Part shown: positions 10,557 through 18,119 of the stretch, piece by piece | Numbering within the stretch: the first letter of the stretch is position 1 | How the letters are laid out: each line of letters begins with the position of its first letter | DNA from: Leisingera sp. ANG1 | Lineage (GTDB): Bacteria > Pseudomonadota > Alphaproteobacteria > Rhodobacterales > Rhodobacteraceae | DNA: 64,000 nucleotides | Direction: 5' to 3' | Assembly (NCBI RefSeq): GCF_000203975.2 | Contig: NZ_AFCF02000001.1 | Coordinates: 565,783-629,782, forward strand | Translations under genes and position numbers: made by a program | Notes under the pieces: model-generated | What the model saw: the letters and a program-made list of their open reading frames with translations, nothing else | Databases searched by the model: none | Told to the model about the DNA's origin: nothing

Positions 10557-10715
10557 ATGAGAAAGCGCTGGCTGTTTCTCTTGATCCCATTTGTGTTCTT
10601 TGCCGGCTTTGCGTCGGCAGAGTTCAAGGATGGACTGCACAACGCAATGATGAACTCATACATCAATGATCTTGAGATACGGGCCGGCCGCTGCTCCGAA
10701 ACGGGAGAAAACTAA
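10557..10715 (+). CDS. Small exported protein encoded between pdhB and pdhC
   Basis: ORF of 52 codons, MRKRWLFLLIPFVFFAGF then ASA|EF, a convincing signal peptide with cleavage near residue 21, leaving a mature peptide of about 31 residues with one Cys and ending GETGEN-like (SETGEN). It begins 4 nt after the pdhB stop, and its TAA is immediately followed by the pdhC ATG, so it fills the gap exactly; the pdhC ribosome site GGGAGAA lies inside it. Base composition is less GC-rich than its neighbours. I do not recognise a family. It may be a real exported peptide or a leader that couples translation to pdhC. Confidence 0.55.
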   Translation: MRKRWLFLLIPFVFFAGFASAEFKDGLHNAMMNSYINDLEIRAGRCSETGEN

Positions 10716-12035
10716 ATGCCCACCGAAATCCTGATGCCCGCGCTTTCTCCCACCATGGAGGAAGGCACCCTTGCCAAATGGCTGGTCAAGGAGGGCGACA
10801 CCGTCTCCTCCGGCGACCTGATCGCCGAGATCGAAACCGACAAGGCCACCATGGAATTTGAAGCCGTGGACGAAGGCGTGGTCGGCAAGATCCTGATCGC
10901 CGAAGGCTCCGAGGGCGTGAAGGTCAACACCCCCATCGCGGTGCTGCTGGAAGACGGCGAAAGCGCCGATGACATCCAGTCCTCCGGCGGCGGCGCTGCT
11001 GCCCCGTCCAAGGAAGAGGCCCCCGCGGCCAAAGCGGAAGCCCCCGCAGCCGCGCCCAAGGAAGAGGCCAAAGCCGCCCCCGCTGCACCGCAGGGTGCTG
11101 ACGGCAGCCGCATCTTCGCCTCGCCGCTGGCCCGCCGCATCGCCGCCGACAAGGGCCTGGACCTGAGCGCCATCAAGGGCTCCGGCCCCAAGGGCCGCAT
11201 CGTCAAGGCTGACGTCATGGATGCAAAGCCGCAGGCCGCAGCCGCTGCTGCACCGGCAGCTTCCGCTCCGGCCGCCGCACCTGCCGCTGCTGCAGCCCCT
11301 GCCGGCCCCTCTGCCGACATGGTTGCCCGCATGTACGAGGGCCGCGCGTTCGAAGAGGTCAAGCTGGACGGCATGCGCAAGACCATCGCCGCCCGCCTGA
11401 CTGAGGCCAAGCAGACCATCCCGCATTTCTACCTGCGCCGCGACATCCAGCTCGACGCGCTGCTGAAATTCCGCGGTGAACTGAACAAGCAGCTCGAAGG
11501 CCGCGGCGTCAAGCTCTCTGTCAACGACTTCATCATCAAGGCCGTGGCCCTGGCGCTGCAGGCGGTGCCGGACGCCAACGCGGTCTGGGCCGGCGACCGG
11601 GTCTTGAAGATGAAAGCCTCCGACGTGGCGGTGGCCGTCGCCATCGAGGGCGGGCTGTTCACTCCGGTCCTGCAGGACAGCGACACCAAATCCCTGTCGG
11701 CCCTGTCGGCTGAGATGAAGGACCTCGCCTCCCGCGCCCGCGACCGCAAGCTGGCGCCGCATGAATACCAGGGCGGCAGCTTTGCAATCTCCAACCTCGG
11801 CATGTTCGGCATCGACAACTTCGACGCCATCGTCAACCCGCCGCACGCGGGCATCCTGGCGGTCGGCTCCGGCGTCAAGAAGCCGGTTGTGGGTGCTGAC
11901 GGCGAGCTGAAGGTCGCCACCGTAATGAGCGTCACCATGTCGGTCGACCACCGCGTCATCGACGGCGCCCTCGGCGCGGATCTCTTGAAGGCCATCGTCG
12001 ACAACCTGGAAAACCCGATGGTGATGCTGGCCTGA
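10716..12035 (+). CDS. pdhC: Dihydrolipoamide acetyltransferase (E2 of pyruvate dehydrogenase)
   Basis: Protein of 439 residues: lipoyl domain 1-78 (K43 in ETDKATMEF), Ala/Pro/Lys linker, peripheral-subunit-binding domain about 130-165 ([13 protein letters not shown]), second Ala-rich linker, and catalytic domain from about 215 with the acetyltransferase motif [10 protein letters not shown] near the end. It passes the acetyl group from lipoamide to CoA at the core of the complex. Strong terminator follows. The E3 gene (lpd) is not in the operon. Confidence 0.97.
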   Translation: MPTEILMPALSPTMEEGTLAKWLVKEGDTVSSGDLIAEIETDKATMEFEAVDEGVVGKILIAEGSEGVKVNTPIAVLLEDGESADDIQSSGGGAAAPSKEEAPAAKAEAPAAAPKEEAKAAPAAPQGADGSRIFASPLARRIAADKGLDLSAIKGSGPKGRIVKADVMDAKPQAAAAAAPAASAPAAAPAAAAAPAGPSADMVARMYEGRAFEEVKLDGMRKTIAARLTEAKQTIPHFYLRRDIQLDALLKFRGELNKQLEGRGVKLSVNDFIIKAVALALQAVPDANAVWAGDRVLKMKASDVAVAVAIEGGLFTPVLQDSDTKSLSALSAEMKDLASRARDRKLAPHEYQGGSFAISNLGMFGIDNFDAIVNPPHAGILAVGSGVKKPVVGADGELKVATVMSVTMSVDHRVIDGALGADLLKAIVDNLENPMVMLA

Positions 12036-12060
12036 TTGGTTGCAGCCACTGCGAAACGGC

Positions 12061-12090
12061 AAAAGCCCCGGTCCTAGCCCCGGGGCTTTT
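12061..12090 (+). terminator. pdh operon terminator
   Basis: AAAAGCCCCGG pairs with CCGGGGCTTTT 25 nt after the pdhC stop. Confidence 0.9.
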
Positions 12091-12188
12091 GTGCATTAAG
12101 CAACAACTGATCACGAAGGGCTGTTTGAGCCCAATTTACCTGATGCTGCGCGAACGATGAAAGAAAGCTTTCAGGGAGAGATAAGAAC

Positions 12189-13070
12189 TCAGTCTTCGGT
12201 AATGCAACCCCAAGGCGGAGAGTCCGAATTGCATAGCTCTGGATCTGTTTCATTCAAACCGCCAGGTCCACGAACGTAGATTAAGCTACCTAATACGTCA
12301 TACAGTAGGTTGGCACGTCCGCCTTGCCAAAGGTCGTTGCCGACTTGCCAAATAGCAAAACCTTCGCTTACTTCTTTTCCAGAAACCGGATCAAGAGCAG
12401 TCAACTGACAGAAGGTTGCTATGTCTGAAACTGGCTGAAGTGATATCAAGCCGTCTTTACCGATGATGTGGTAGACAGGTATCTTCGATGCGCGGCTAGC
12501 CCCAAACCAAGTGTGCCTAAGCGTCAATCCAGGCGAAAAACGCTCCTTTATGTCGCTCACTCTTTCATCTTCCGGAGGCAAGAAGACAGCACTGTTTTCG
12601 AGCCAGCTACCCCCCAAATCCTGAGGGATGGCAAAGGTCGCGACCTCACTTCCGCCAAACTCTGCAACAGTTATTGGCCTGTCCGATTGACCTTCAACAG
12701 TTGTGAACCAAACTCGAAACGGCTCTTCATAGTCGACAATCCTTTCGTCAATTCTATTGGCCGCGGTGCACTTCAATACTGGATCAATGATTAGCCGCTG
12801 TTCGCCTAGGTTTGAAACATCGAAAGTTACGCTGCGTTCAGACACCGACCTAAGGTAGGCGCTAAATTTGGGAGGTGACGGAAACCACGCCGACTTGATC
12901 TGCGGAGAAATCGAAAAAACAAAAGCCAGAAACGCTAGGAGAAATCCGAGAAGCGGTGTCCATACTTTGATATGCCGACGCCAATCTTGATGGGACCCGC
13001 ACTCGACGCAGAGATTCGCGGCCGTCTCAATTTCTTTTTGGCATTCGATGCACTTTTTCAATTCTGCCAC
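12189..13070 (-). CDS. Zinc-ribbon membrane protein of unknown function
   Basis: Protein of 293 residues with a GTG start. An N-terminal zinc ribbon (Cys 7, 10, 21 and 24 in CIEC...CVEC) is followed by one membrane helix at about 36-54, then roughly 235 residues presumably outside the membrane with a beta-rich character. No family recognised for the soluble part. The gene is visibly AT-richer than all its neighbours and stands alone between the pdh terminator and the cys locus, so it looks acquired. No convincing Shine-Dalgarno sequence is seen, so the start could be wrong. Confidence 0.7.
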   Translation of the reverse strand: MAELKKCIECQKEIETAANLCVECGSHQDWRRHIKVWTPLLGFLLAFLAFVFSISPQIKSAWFPSPPKFSAYLRSVSERSVTFDVSNLGEQRLIIDPVLKCTAANRIDERIVDYEEPFRVWFTTVEGQSDRPITVAEFGGSEVATFAIPQDLGGSWLENSAVFLPPEDERVSDIKERFSPGLTLRHTWFGASRASKIPVYHIIGKDGLISLQPVSDIATFCQLTALDPVSGKEVSEGFAIWQVGNDLWQGGRANLLYDVLGSLIYVRGPGGLNETDPELCNSDSPPWGCITED

Positions 13071-13247
13071 ACTTGAATTGCTTTACTGCGAAACTTGAGC
13101 TCTTGCCCTTGCCGAGAGTGCCACGTGTCTTCTTGAACAACAAGCAAAGCGGACATTTGATGTTGGGGTTCAAACGGCAGCAAAGTCCGGCGTAGTGGAC
13201 ACTGAAGCGCGCGCTAGATCTCGTTCGGGATTGCCATCAGGGCTCGA

Positions 13248-13290
13248 AAAGGAGTTTCCCGTCCCCTCTTCATCTTTCACCAAGTACTCA
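13248..13290 (-). repeat. Degenerate copy of the cys-locus terminator repeat (copy 4)
   Basis: On the minus strand GTGAGTACTTGGTGAAAGAT is followed by GAAGAGGGGACGGGAAACTCC, a decayed form of the conserved TGAGTATTT-box plus G-rich hairpin found after cysE, cysK and the SnoaL gene. It directly follows a cysK 3' remnant. Confidence 0.6.
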
Positions 13291-13370
13291 CTTTCGCAGC
13301 ACTGATATCCGGGCGCATACAGCGCCTGCTCCGCCACAACCAACTTTGCTGGGATGCCGTCAAACAGCAC
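13285..13370 (-). pseudogene. Remnant of a cysK 3' end
   Basis: Read on the minus strand, this stretch encodes LFDGIPAKLVVAEQAL...PGYQC, closely matching the last codons of the intact cysK at 15,204 (LFEDIPAEMDAAEQAL...PGYQY). Only about 80 bp of the gene is present and the stop codon is lost. It abuts, and slightly overlaps, the end of the DUF2189 gene. Best read as a duplicated fragment of the cysK end carried together with its downstream repeat; 13,071-13,284 otherwise shows no gene. Confidence 0.65.
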
Positions 13371-14199
13371 CGTTGGCAGCCCCCGCCTCCGCCGGCGGCA
13401 CCGCCCGCCGGTACAGATGCCAGGTGGTGTGCCCCAGAACTGGCAGCGTGACGATCAGGCCCAGAAACGCCGGAACCAGCGACACCAGCATGGCGGCGGA
13501 GATGATCGCCGCCCAGCCCAGCATGACCACCGGATTTTCCGCAACCGCGCGGATCGACGTCAGCATGGCCGTCACGAAATTGGTGTCCCGGTCCAGCAGC
13601 ATGGGCATCGCAACGACGGTCACCGTGAACAGGACAGCCGACAGAAACGCGCCGGCACAGGTGCCAACCGCAAGAAAAGCCCAACCCTGCGGCGTAAAGA
13701 AGACCGCGTGCAGGAACCCCTCGAAATCCGAGAAGGACGCGTTTTGCAGGGTGATCGCCAGCCAAAGCCGGACCTGATACATCCACACCCAGAAAATGAA
13801 CAGGGTGACAAAGGCCATCCAGCCCATTTCCCGGTTGCGCTGGCGAACCATCACGCTGAGGATGTCTGACCAGCCGAAACTCTCGCCCGCCTTGATCCGC
13901 CGCGACATTTCATAAAGCCCGGCCGCGGCAAAAGGCGCCACCAGCGGAAAGCCCACGGCGGCGGGAATGATCATCCAGATCTTGCCCAGCCAGACCAGGC
14001 ACCAGACAAACAGGATGCCGAAAACCGCATAGAACAGGCCAAAGAAGCCGCTCATGACCGGGCGCGCCAGAAAATCGGCAAACCCGGCCTTCAGCGATGC
14101 GCTGATATCACCTGCAGTCAGCCTGTTGACCTCGAGCACGCTGCGCGGCCGCGGCTTCCGTCTTTCCGGTGATGTGGAACTTCCGGTCTTGGACGTCAT
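13360..14199 (-). CDS. DUF2189 domain-containing integral membrane protein
   Basis: Protein of 279 residues. After about 45 polar residues with many Arg and Pro come six or so hydrophobic segments (GFFGLFYAVFGILFVW, WMIIPAAVGFPLVAPF, MAFVTLFIFWVWMY, FLAVGTCAGAFLSAVLF, VMLGWAAIISAAMLVSLVPAFLGLIV read in parts), the DUF2189 pattern. ATG at 14,199 has AAGGAG 7 nt upstream. Function unknown in the family. The last codons run into the cysK remnant, so the natural C-terminus may have been changed by that rearrangement. Confidence 0.85.
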   Translation of the reverse strand: MTSKTGSSTSPERRKPRPRSVLEVNRLTAGDISASLKAGFADFLARPVMSGFFGLFYAVFGILFVWCLVWLGKIWMIIPAAVGFPLVAPFAAAGLYEMSRRIKAGESFGWSDILSVMVRQRNREMGWMAFVTLFIFWVWMYQVRLWLAITLQNASFSDFEGFLHAVFFTPQGWAFLAVGTCAGAFLSAVLFTVTVVAMPMLLDRDTNFVTAMLTSIRAVAENPVVMLGWAAIISAAMLVSLVPAFLGLIVTLPVLGHTTWHLYRRAVPPAEAGAANGAV

Positions 14200-14381
14200 G
14201 GCACACTCCTTCCAAAGCATGACCCGTGCTGGCCCCCGTGCAAACGGGCCAGGCAATGAAACAGACATCCCTCCTGTACATGGAAGTGTGCATCAGCCCC
14301 GGCACCAGGGCAAGGGGCGCATGGCGCTGCAACGCGACCACACCGTCAGACGCCCTTTACAGGCCCCCAAAGCCCCAAACC

Positions 14382-14506
14382 GAAAAAGGGAGCGCGCGCG
14401 CCCCCTTCTTCTTTGACCAAATACTCACCTGCACCGCAGCCGCCGCCAGCACCCCGCCCGCTGCGGCGCCATGCTCTCGGGCGGCGCGCCGCTCGGCACT
14501 GATAGC
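14382..14506 (-). repeat. cys-locus terminator repeat, copy 3
   Basis: Minus-strand order: TATCAGTGCCGAGCGGCG (near 14,505), a GC-rich spacer, GGGCGGGGTGCTGGCGGCGG, then TGAGTATTTGG, CAAAGAAGAAGGGGG and a GC-rich hairpin ending in CCCTTTTTCGG. It follows the SnoaL gene and matches the region overlapping and following the cysK stop codon. The last part can act as an intrinsic terminator. Confidence 0.75.
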
Positions 14507-14514
14507 CACCTGAG

Positions 14515-14970
14515 TCAGGTCCCGGGAATGGCTGCGCCGCGATAAGATGCCGGAATTTCAGTCGCCCCGATTTGAGCAAGCAAGTTGATCATATCGATCA
14601 CGCTGCGGCGTTCGGTAATCATCCCGTCTTTGATGCGCATGATCTGGATTTCATCCACCGCGACGCGTATTCCGCTGGCCGGCACCCCCAGAAACTCTCC
14701 GGTATGCGTTCCGCGATAGATCATCTGCGTTGCGACCCTGTCGTCCTCGGCCAGCACCTCTCCCAGCGTGATTTCAACGTCAGAGAACGACGTCGTGAAA
14801 ATCCGCACGCGTTCTTTCCACGCCTCAGGCCCAACAGGCGGATTAAAGTAAGAATTGTGCAGCACCGCATCAGACGCCACAAACTCATCAAACTTCACCG
14901 TGTCTCCCTGCCCAATCGTCATGACTTCGCGATAGTACCGTTCGACAAGCGCCTTATTCTCCTCACACAT
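14515..14970 (-). CDS. SnoaL-like / ester cyclase family protein
   Basis: Protein of 151 residues with the SnoaL-like NTF2 fold pattern: N-terminal helix MCEENKALVERYYREV, FVASDAVLHN, then paired strands and GTHTGEFLGVPASG, which is typical of the polyketide-cyclase/ester-cyclase branch. ATG at 14,970 is preceded by GGAGAAGAGGG; the frame is open to 15,006. Such proteins cover many small-molecule reactions and no substrate can be assigned. Downstream of cysK in the same direction but separated by a terminator repeat. Confidence 0.8.
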   Translation of the reverse strand: MCEENKALVERYYREVMTIGQGDTVKFDEFVASDAVLHNSYFNPPVGPEAWKERVRIFTTSFSDVEITLGEVLAEDDRVATQMIYRGTHTGEFLGVPASGIRVAVDEIQIMRIKDGMITERRSVIDMINLLAQIGATEIPASYRGAAIPGT

Positions 14971-15092
14971 CCCTCTTCTCCAGACTGTATGTGCAAGAAA
15001 TACCATAGTCCCTGCGGAAAGTCTGCTTCGCCCCGGCAGCCTTCGAAGCCGCTACCGGAAATCGGGCGCACCCATTTGCCTCCAAACGCATG

Positions 15093-15214
15093 AAAAAAGG
15101 GAGCGCAACCGCTCCCCTTCATCTTTTCCAAAATACTCATTTGCGCAACAGCCGCCGCCAGCACCCCGCCAGCGGCGGCGCTACGCCTGCGGCAGTCCGC
15201 CGCTCAGTACTGAT
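15093..15214 (-). repeat. cys-locus terminator repeat, copy 2, overlapping the cysK stop
   Basis: On the minus strand it starts in the last cysK codons (TATCAGTACTGAGCGGCGG), continues through GGCGGGGTGCTGGCGGCGG to ATGAGTATTTTGG and GATGAAGGGGAGCG, and ends in an intrinsic terminator (GGAGCG loop CGCTCC then TTTTTT, 15,093-15,117). Copies 3 and 4 share this same order. Confidence 0.75.
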
Positions 15215-16268
15215 ACCCGGGCGTCGAGGCCGACAGCGCCTGCTCCGCCGCATCCATCTCCGCCGGGATATCCTCAAACAGCGGTGTCGACAGATAGCGC
15301 TCGCCGGTATCCGGCAGCACCGCCAGCAGCACCGATCCCTCCGGCGCGCTTTCCGCGACCTTCATCGCCGCCGCCAGGCTGCCGCCGCTGGAAATCCCCG
15401 CCAGGATGCCTTCCTCCGCTGCCAGCCGCCGGGACCACTTGATGCTCTCGTCACCGCTCACCGGTTCCAGCGCATCAAAGTAACCCTTGTCCAGCGCCTC
15501 CTGAAGCACCAGCGGAATGAAATCCGGGGTCCAGCCCTGAATGGGATGCGGGTTGAACGCCGGATGGGTCGCCGCGGGCTCACCCTCGTCGTTGCGCGCC
15601 TGCGCCTCACCGGACTGCACCAGCGCCGCGTTGGCGGGCTCGCTGAGGGTGATCTTCAGATCCGGCCGCGCGCCCTTCAGCACCCGCCCCAGGCCCGACA
15701 CGGTGCCGCCGGTGCCATAGCCCAGCACCACGTGATCCAGCCGTTCACCTTCGAAATCGCCCAGGATCTCCTGCGCAGTGGTGCTCTCATGGATGTCGGC
15801 GTTGTCCTTGGTCTCGAACTGATGCGCCAGGAACCAGCCGTTGGCCTCCGCCAGTTCCTTGGCCTTCACCACCATGCCAACCGCCTTGTCTTCCTTGCGG
15901 GTCAGCACCACCTTGGCGCCCAGCATCCGCATCAGCCGCCGCCGCTCGACCGAGAACCCGTCGTGCATGGTAATGACCAGCGGGTAGCCCTTGGCGGCGC
16001 AGACCATCGCCAGCCCGATCCCGGTGTTGCCGCTGGTCGCCTCCACCACGGTCTGGCCCGGCTTCAGCCGCCCTTCGCGCTCCGCCGCCTCGATGATGTT
16101 CAGCGCCAGCCGGTCCTTCACCGATCCCGCCGGGTTGAACGCCTCGAATTTCACATACATGGTGACATGCGCCGGCGCGATATTGTTCAGCCGGATCACG
16201 GGCGTGTTGCCCACCGTCTCCAGGATCGAGCCAAACAGACGCCCGCGGCCTTCGGTTGTATAAATCAT
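15204..16268 (-). CDS. cysK: Cysteine synthase (O-acetylserine sulfhydrylase)
   Basis: PLP enzyme of 354 residues that makes cysteine from O-acetylserine and sulfide. The PLP lysine is K51 in NPAGSVKDR, and the phosphate/substrate loop TSGNTGIG lies near residue 80; GTGGTVSGLGRVLKG binds the cofactor phosphate. ATG at 16,268 has GGGGGACAG upstream. It lies downstream of cysE, the enzyme that makes its substrate, with about 300 bp and a terminator-like repeat between them. Its 3' end is duplicated as a fragment near 13,330. Confidence 0.95.
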   Translation of the reverse strand: MIYTTEGRGRLFGSILETVGNTPVIRLNNIAPAHVTMYVKFEAFNPAGSVKDRLALNIIEAAEREGRLKPGQTVVEATSGNTGIGLAMVCAAKGYPLVITMHDGFSVERRRLMRMLGAKVVLTRKEDKAVGMVVKAKELAEANGWFLAHQFETKDNADIHESTTAQEILGDFEGERLDHVVLGYGTGGTVSGLGRVLKGARPDLKITLSEPANAALVQSGEAQARNDEGEPAATHPAFNPHPIQGWTPDFIPLVLQEALDKGYFDALEPVSGDESIKWSRRLAAEEGILAGISSGGSLAAAMKVAESAPEGSVLLAVLPDTGERYLSTPLFEDIPAEMDAAEQALSASTPGYQY

Positions 16269-16496
16269 GATCTGTCCCCCAAATCGAAACTGCAGAAAAA
16301 GAAGCTGTTGGTCAGGAATATGCGCCCCGCCGCCGCCGGGTTCAAGCCAGCCGGCGGCACCGGACAGCGATTAAGACCAGCCTCCGCCACAACCCGGCAT
16401 TTGCAGAACCGCAGGCCGCACCGCCTGCACGCAGCAGATCAAAACCCACCCGCAACCCTTTTATTCAAAACAATATTCACGCCAGATAGGACCATC

Positions 16497-16546
16497 AAAA
16501 AAGGGGCGGAACCCGCCCCTTCTTCTTTGCTCAAATACTCAACTTC
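16497..16546 (-). repeat. cys-locus terminator repeat, copy 1 (after cysE)
   Basis: Minus strand: TTGAGTATTTGAG, CAAAGAAGAAGGGGCGG, short loop, CCGCCCC and TTTTTT. The hairpin (16,503-16,519) with its T-run is an intrinsic terminator of cysE; the conserved TGAGTATTT box precedes it. This copy lacks the longer GC-rich upstream part of copies 2 and 3. Confidence 0.75.
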
Positions 16547-16567
16547 CCAGTCCGGCAGCCAGAGGCC

Positions 16568-17386
16568 TCACTCCGCAGGAGACCCCGCCGGAACCACCTG
16601 GTCCATGTTGATCGACGGCTGGTCGCAACCCGCTTCGCCGACAATCTTCGCAGGCACGCCCGCAACCGTTGTGCAGGGCGGCACTTCTGCCAGCACCACG
16701 GACCCGGCTGCAATGCGGCTGCAATGGCCGACCTTGATGTTGCCAAGAACCTTGGCGCCGGCGCCGATCAGCACCCCGTCGCCGATCTTCGGATGGCGGT
16801 CCTGCTCTTCCTTGCCGGTGCCGCCCAGGGTCACCGAATGCAGCATAGAGACATTGTCGCCCACCACTGCGGTCTCGCCGATCACGATGGAATGGGCATG
16901 GTCAATCATGATCCCCTTGCCAAGACGCGCGCCGGGGTGGATGTCGATCCCGAAAATCTCCGACGTCCGCATCTGGAAGAAATAGGCCAGATCCTTCTGC
17001 CCCTTGTCCCACAGGTAATGGCTGACACGGTAGGCCTGCACCGCCTGGAACCCCTTGAAGTAGAGGATCGGCTGCAGCAGCCGGTGGCTTGCCGGGTCGC
17101 GCTCATTGATCGCCATCAGGTCGGCGCGCGCTGCCTCCAGGATTTCCGGGCAGGTCTCATAGGCTTCGTCAACGATCTCGCGCAGCACCATCATCGACAT
17201 TTCATTCGAGCAGAGCTTGGCGGCAATCCGGTAGGACAGCGCCTTTTCCAGCGTCTTGTGGTGCAGGATACAGGCGTGAATCAGCCCGCCCATCAGCGGC
17301 TGGGTGGCAACGGCCTCCTCAGCTTCGCGGGTGATGCGGTCCCATACGGGATCCACCGGAGTAACGGCTTGCTGTGTTTTTGCCAT
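16568..17386 (-). CDS. cysE: Serine O-acetyltransferase
   Basis: Protein of 272 residues that acetylates L-serine from acetyl-CoA, the first step of cysteine synthesis. An alpha-helical N-terminal half (to about 140) is followed by a left-handed beta-helix of hexapeptide repeats with DIHPGARLGKGIMIDHAHS, the active-site His region, and GDGVLIGAGAKVLGN. The C-terminal tail in the family docks into CysK. The gene sits just past the end of the GTA cluster in the same orientation. Confidence 0.95.
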   Translation of the reverse strand: MAKTQQAVTPVDPVWDRITREAEEAVATQPLMGGLIHACILHHKTLEKALSYRIAAKLCSNEMSMMVLREIVDEAYETCPEILEAARADLMAINERDPASHRLLQPILYFKGFQAVQAYRVSHYLWDKGQKDLAYFFQMRTSEIFGIDIHPGARLGKGIMIDHAHSIVIGETAVVGDNVSMLHSVTLGGTGKEEQDRHPKIGDGVLIGAGAKVLGNIKVGHCSRIAAGSVVLAEVPPCTTVAGVPAKIVGEAGCDQPSINMDQVVPAGSPAE

Positions 17387-17470
17387 GGGTCAACGTCCTT
17401 TCTCCGCTCAGACTACCCATCTAAGGTGGTTTGCAGCAAACGCAAACCCGTGATGAGGCATATTTTCAAA

Positions 17471-17680
17471 ATGAATGAGTCCGATCAGGCGGGGCTGAAG
17501 CAGCAGATCACCATCCGGCTGGCGGAACTGGCGGCAGAGAATGCTTCGCTTTCGGGTGATGCCCCATCCCGCCCGGAATCAAGCCGCAGGCGCCGGGCGA
17601 GCGCCTGCCCGCCCGCACGGGCTGGCGCTTTTGAGAGTGCGGAGCTCCTTGGAAAGTTAGTACGGACGTTGCCGGAATAA
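17471..17680 (+). CDS. Small ORF, possibly a truncated TraR/DksA-like protein
   Basis: ORF of 69 codons. The first 30 residues (MNESDQAGLKQQITIRLAEL) resemble the N-terminal helix of short TraR/DksA-type proteins of this group as I remember them, but the expected coiled coil and zinc finger are absent. From about residue 33 the sequence becomes Arg/Pro/Ala-rich over a palindromic GC-rich stretch (17,560-17,640), then ends in LLGKLVRTLPE. I read it as a gene broken by a palindromic insertion, or a chance ORF. The rest of 17,387-17,810 holds only a hairpin (GGAGCGCC/GGCGCTCC, 17,699-17,729) without T-run. Confidence 0.3.
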   Translation: MNESDQAGLKQQITIRLAELAAENASLSGDAPSRPESSRRRRASACPPARAGAFESAELLGKLVRTLPE

Positions 17681-17810
17681 ACTGCCACACAGAACTGTTG
17701 GAGCGCCACCCCGCAGGCAGGCGCTCCCCCTTAGCAGCCAATCTCTCGCATCGCTGCCTGAGGCAAGCGGCGCCAGCCCAACAGATGGTTTGGCAGGTTT
17801 CCATTTTGGA

Positions 17811-18119
17811 TCAGCCGGCCGGACCCTCCCTGCCGGTTTCCAGCACAGAGGCCAGCTCCCGCAGCACTAGCCTTGTGCAGTCCAGATATGCCGGATCATC
17901 CAGAAACGGTTCATCCGCCAGCGCATACCGCCGGGCCGCGGCGCTTAAACTCCCGTCGCCCCAGCGCGGATGCAAACGGCAATACAGGCGGCCATAAACC
18001 GCGGCCTCCGCCGCGCCGCCGAAGATCCTGCGGCACAGGGCAAGCCGCTCAGCTGCCGGCACCAGAAGCAGCGCCCGCGCCACTGCGGACACATCGCCGG
18101 GCAGCACCGGGCGGATCAT
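17811..18119 (-). CDS. Conserved small protein at the end of the GTA cluster (DUF7742-like)
   Basis: Protein of 102 residues, all-helical in look (MIRPVLPGDVSAVARALLLV; LCRRIFGGAAEAAVYGRLYCR), no signal peptide. Its ATG overlaps the gp15 stop by 4 nt (ATGA), so it is the last cistron of the GTA operon. I recall homologues in this position in other Rhodobacterales, annotated as unknown (DUF7742); that name is from memory. Role in GTA production unknown. Confidence 0.7.
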   Translation of the reverse strand: MIRPVLPGDVSAVARALLLVPAAERLALCRRIFGGAAEAAVYGRLYCRLHPRWGDGSLSAAARRYALADEPFLDDPAYLDCTRLVLRELASVLETGREGPAG

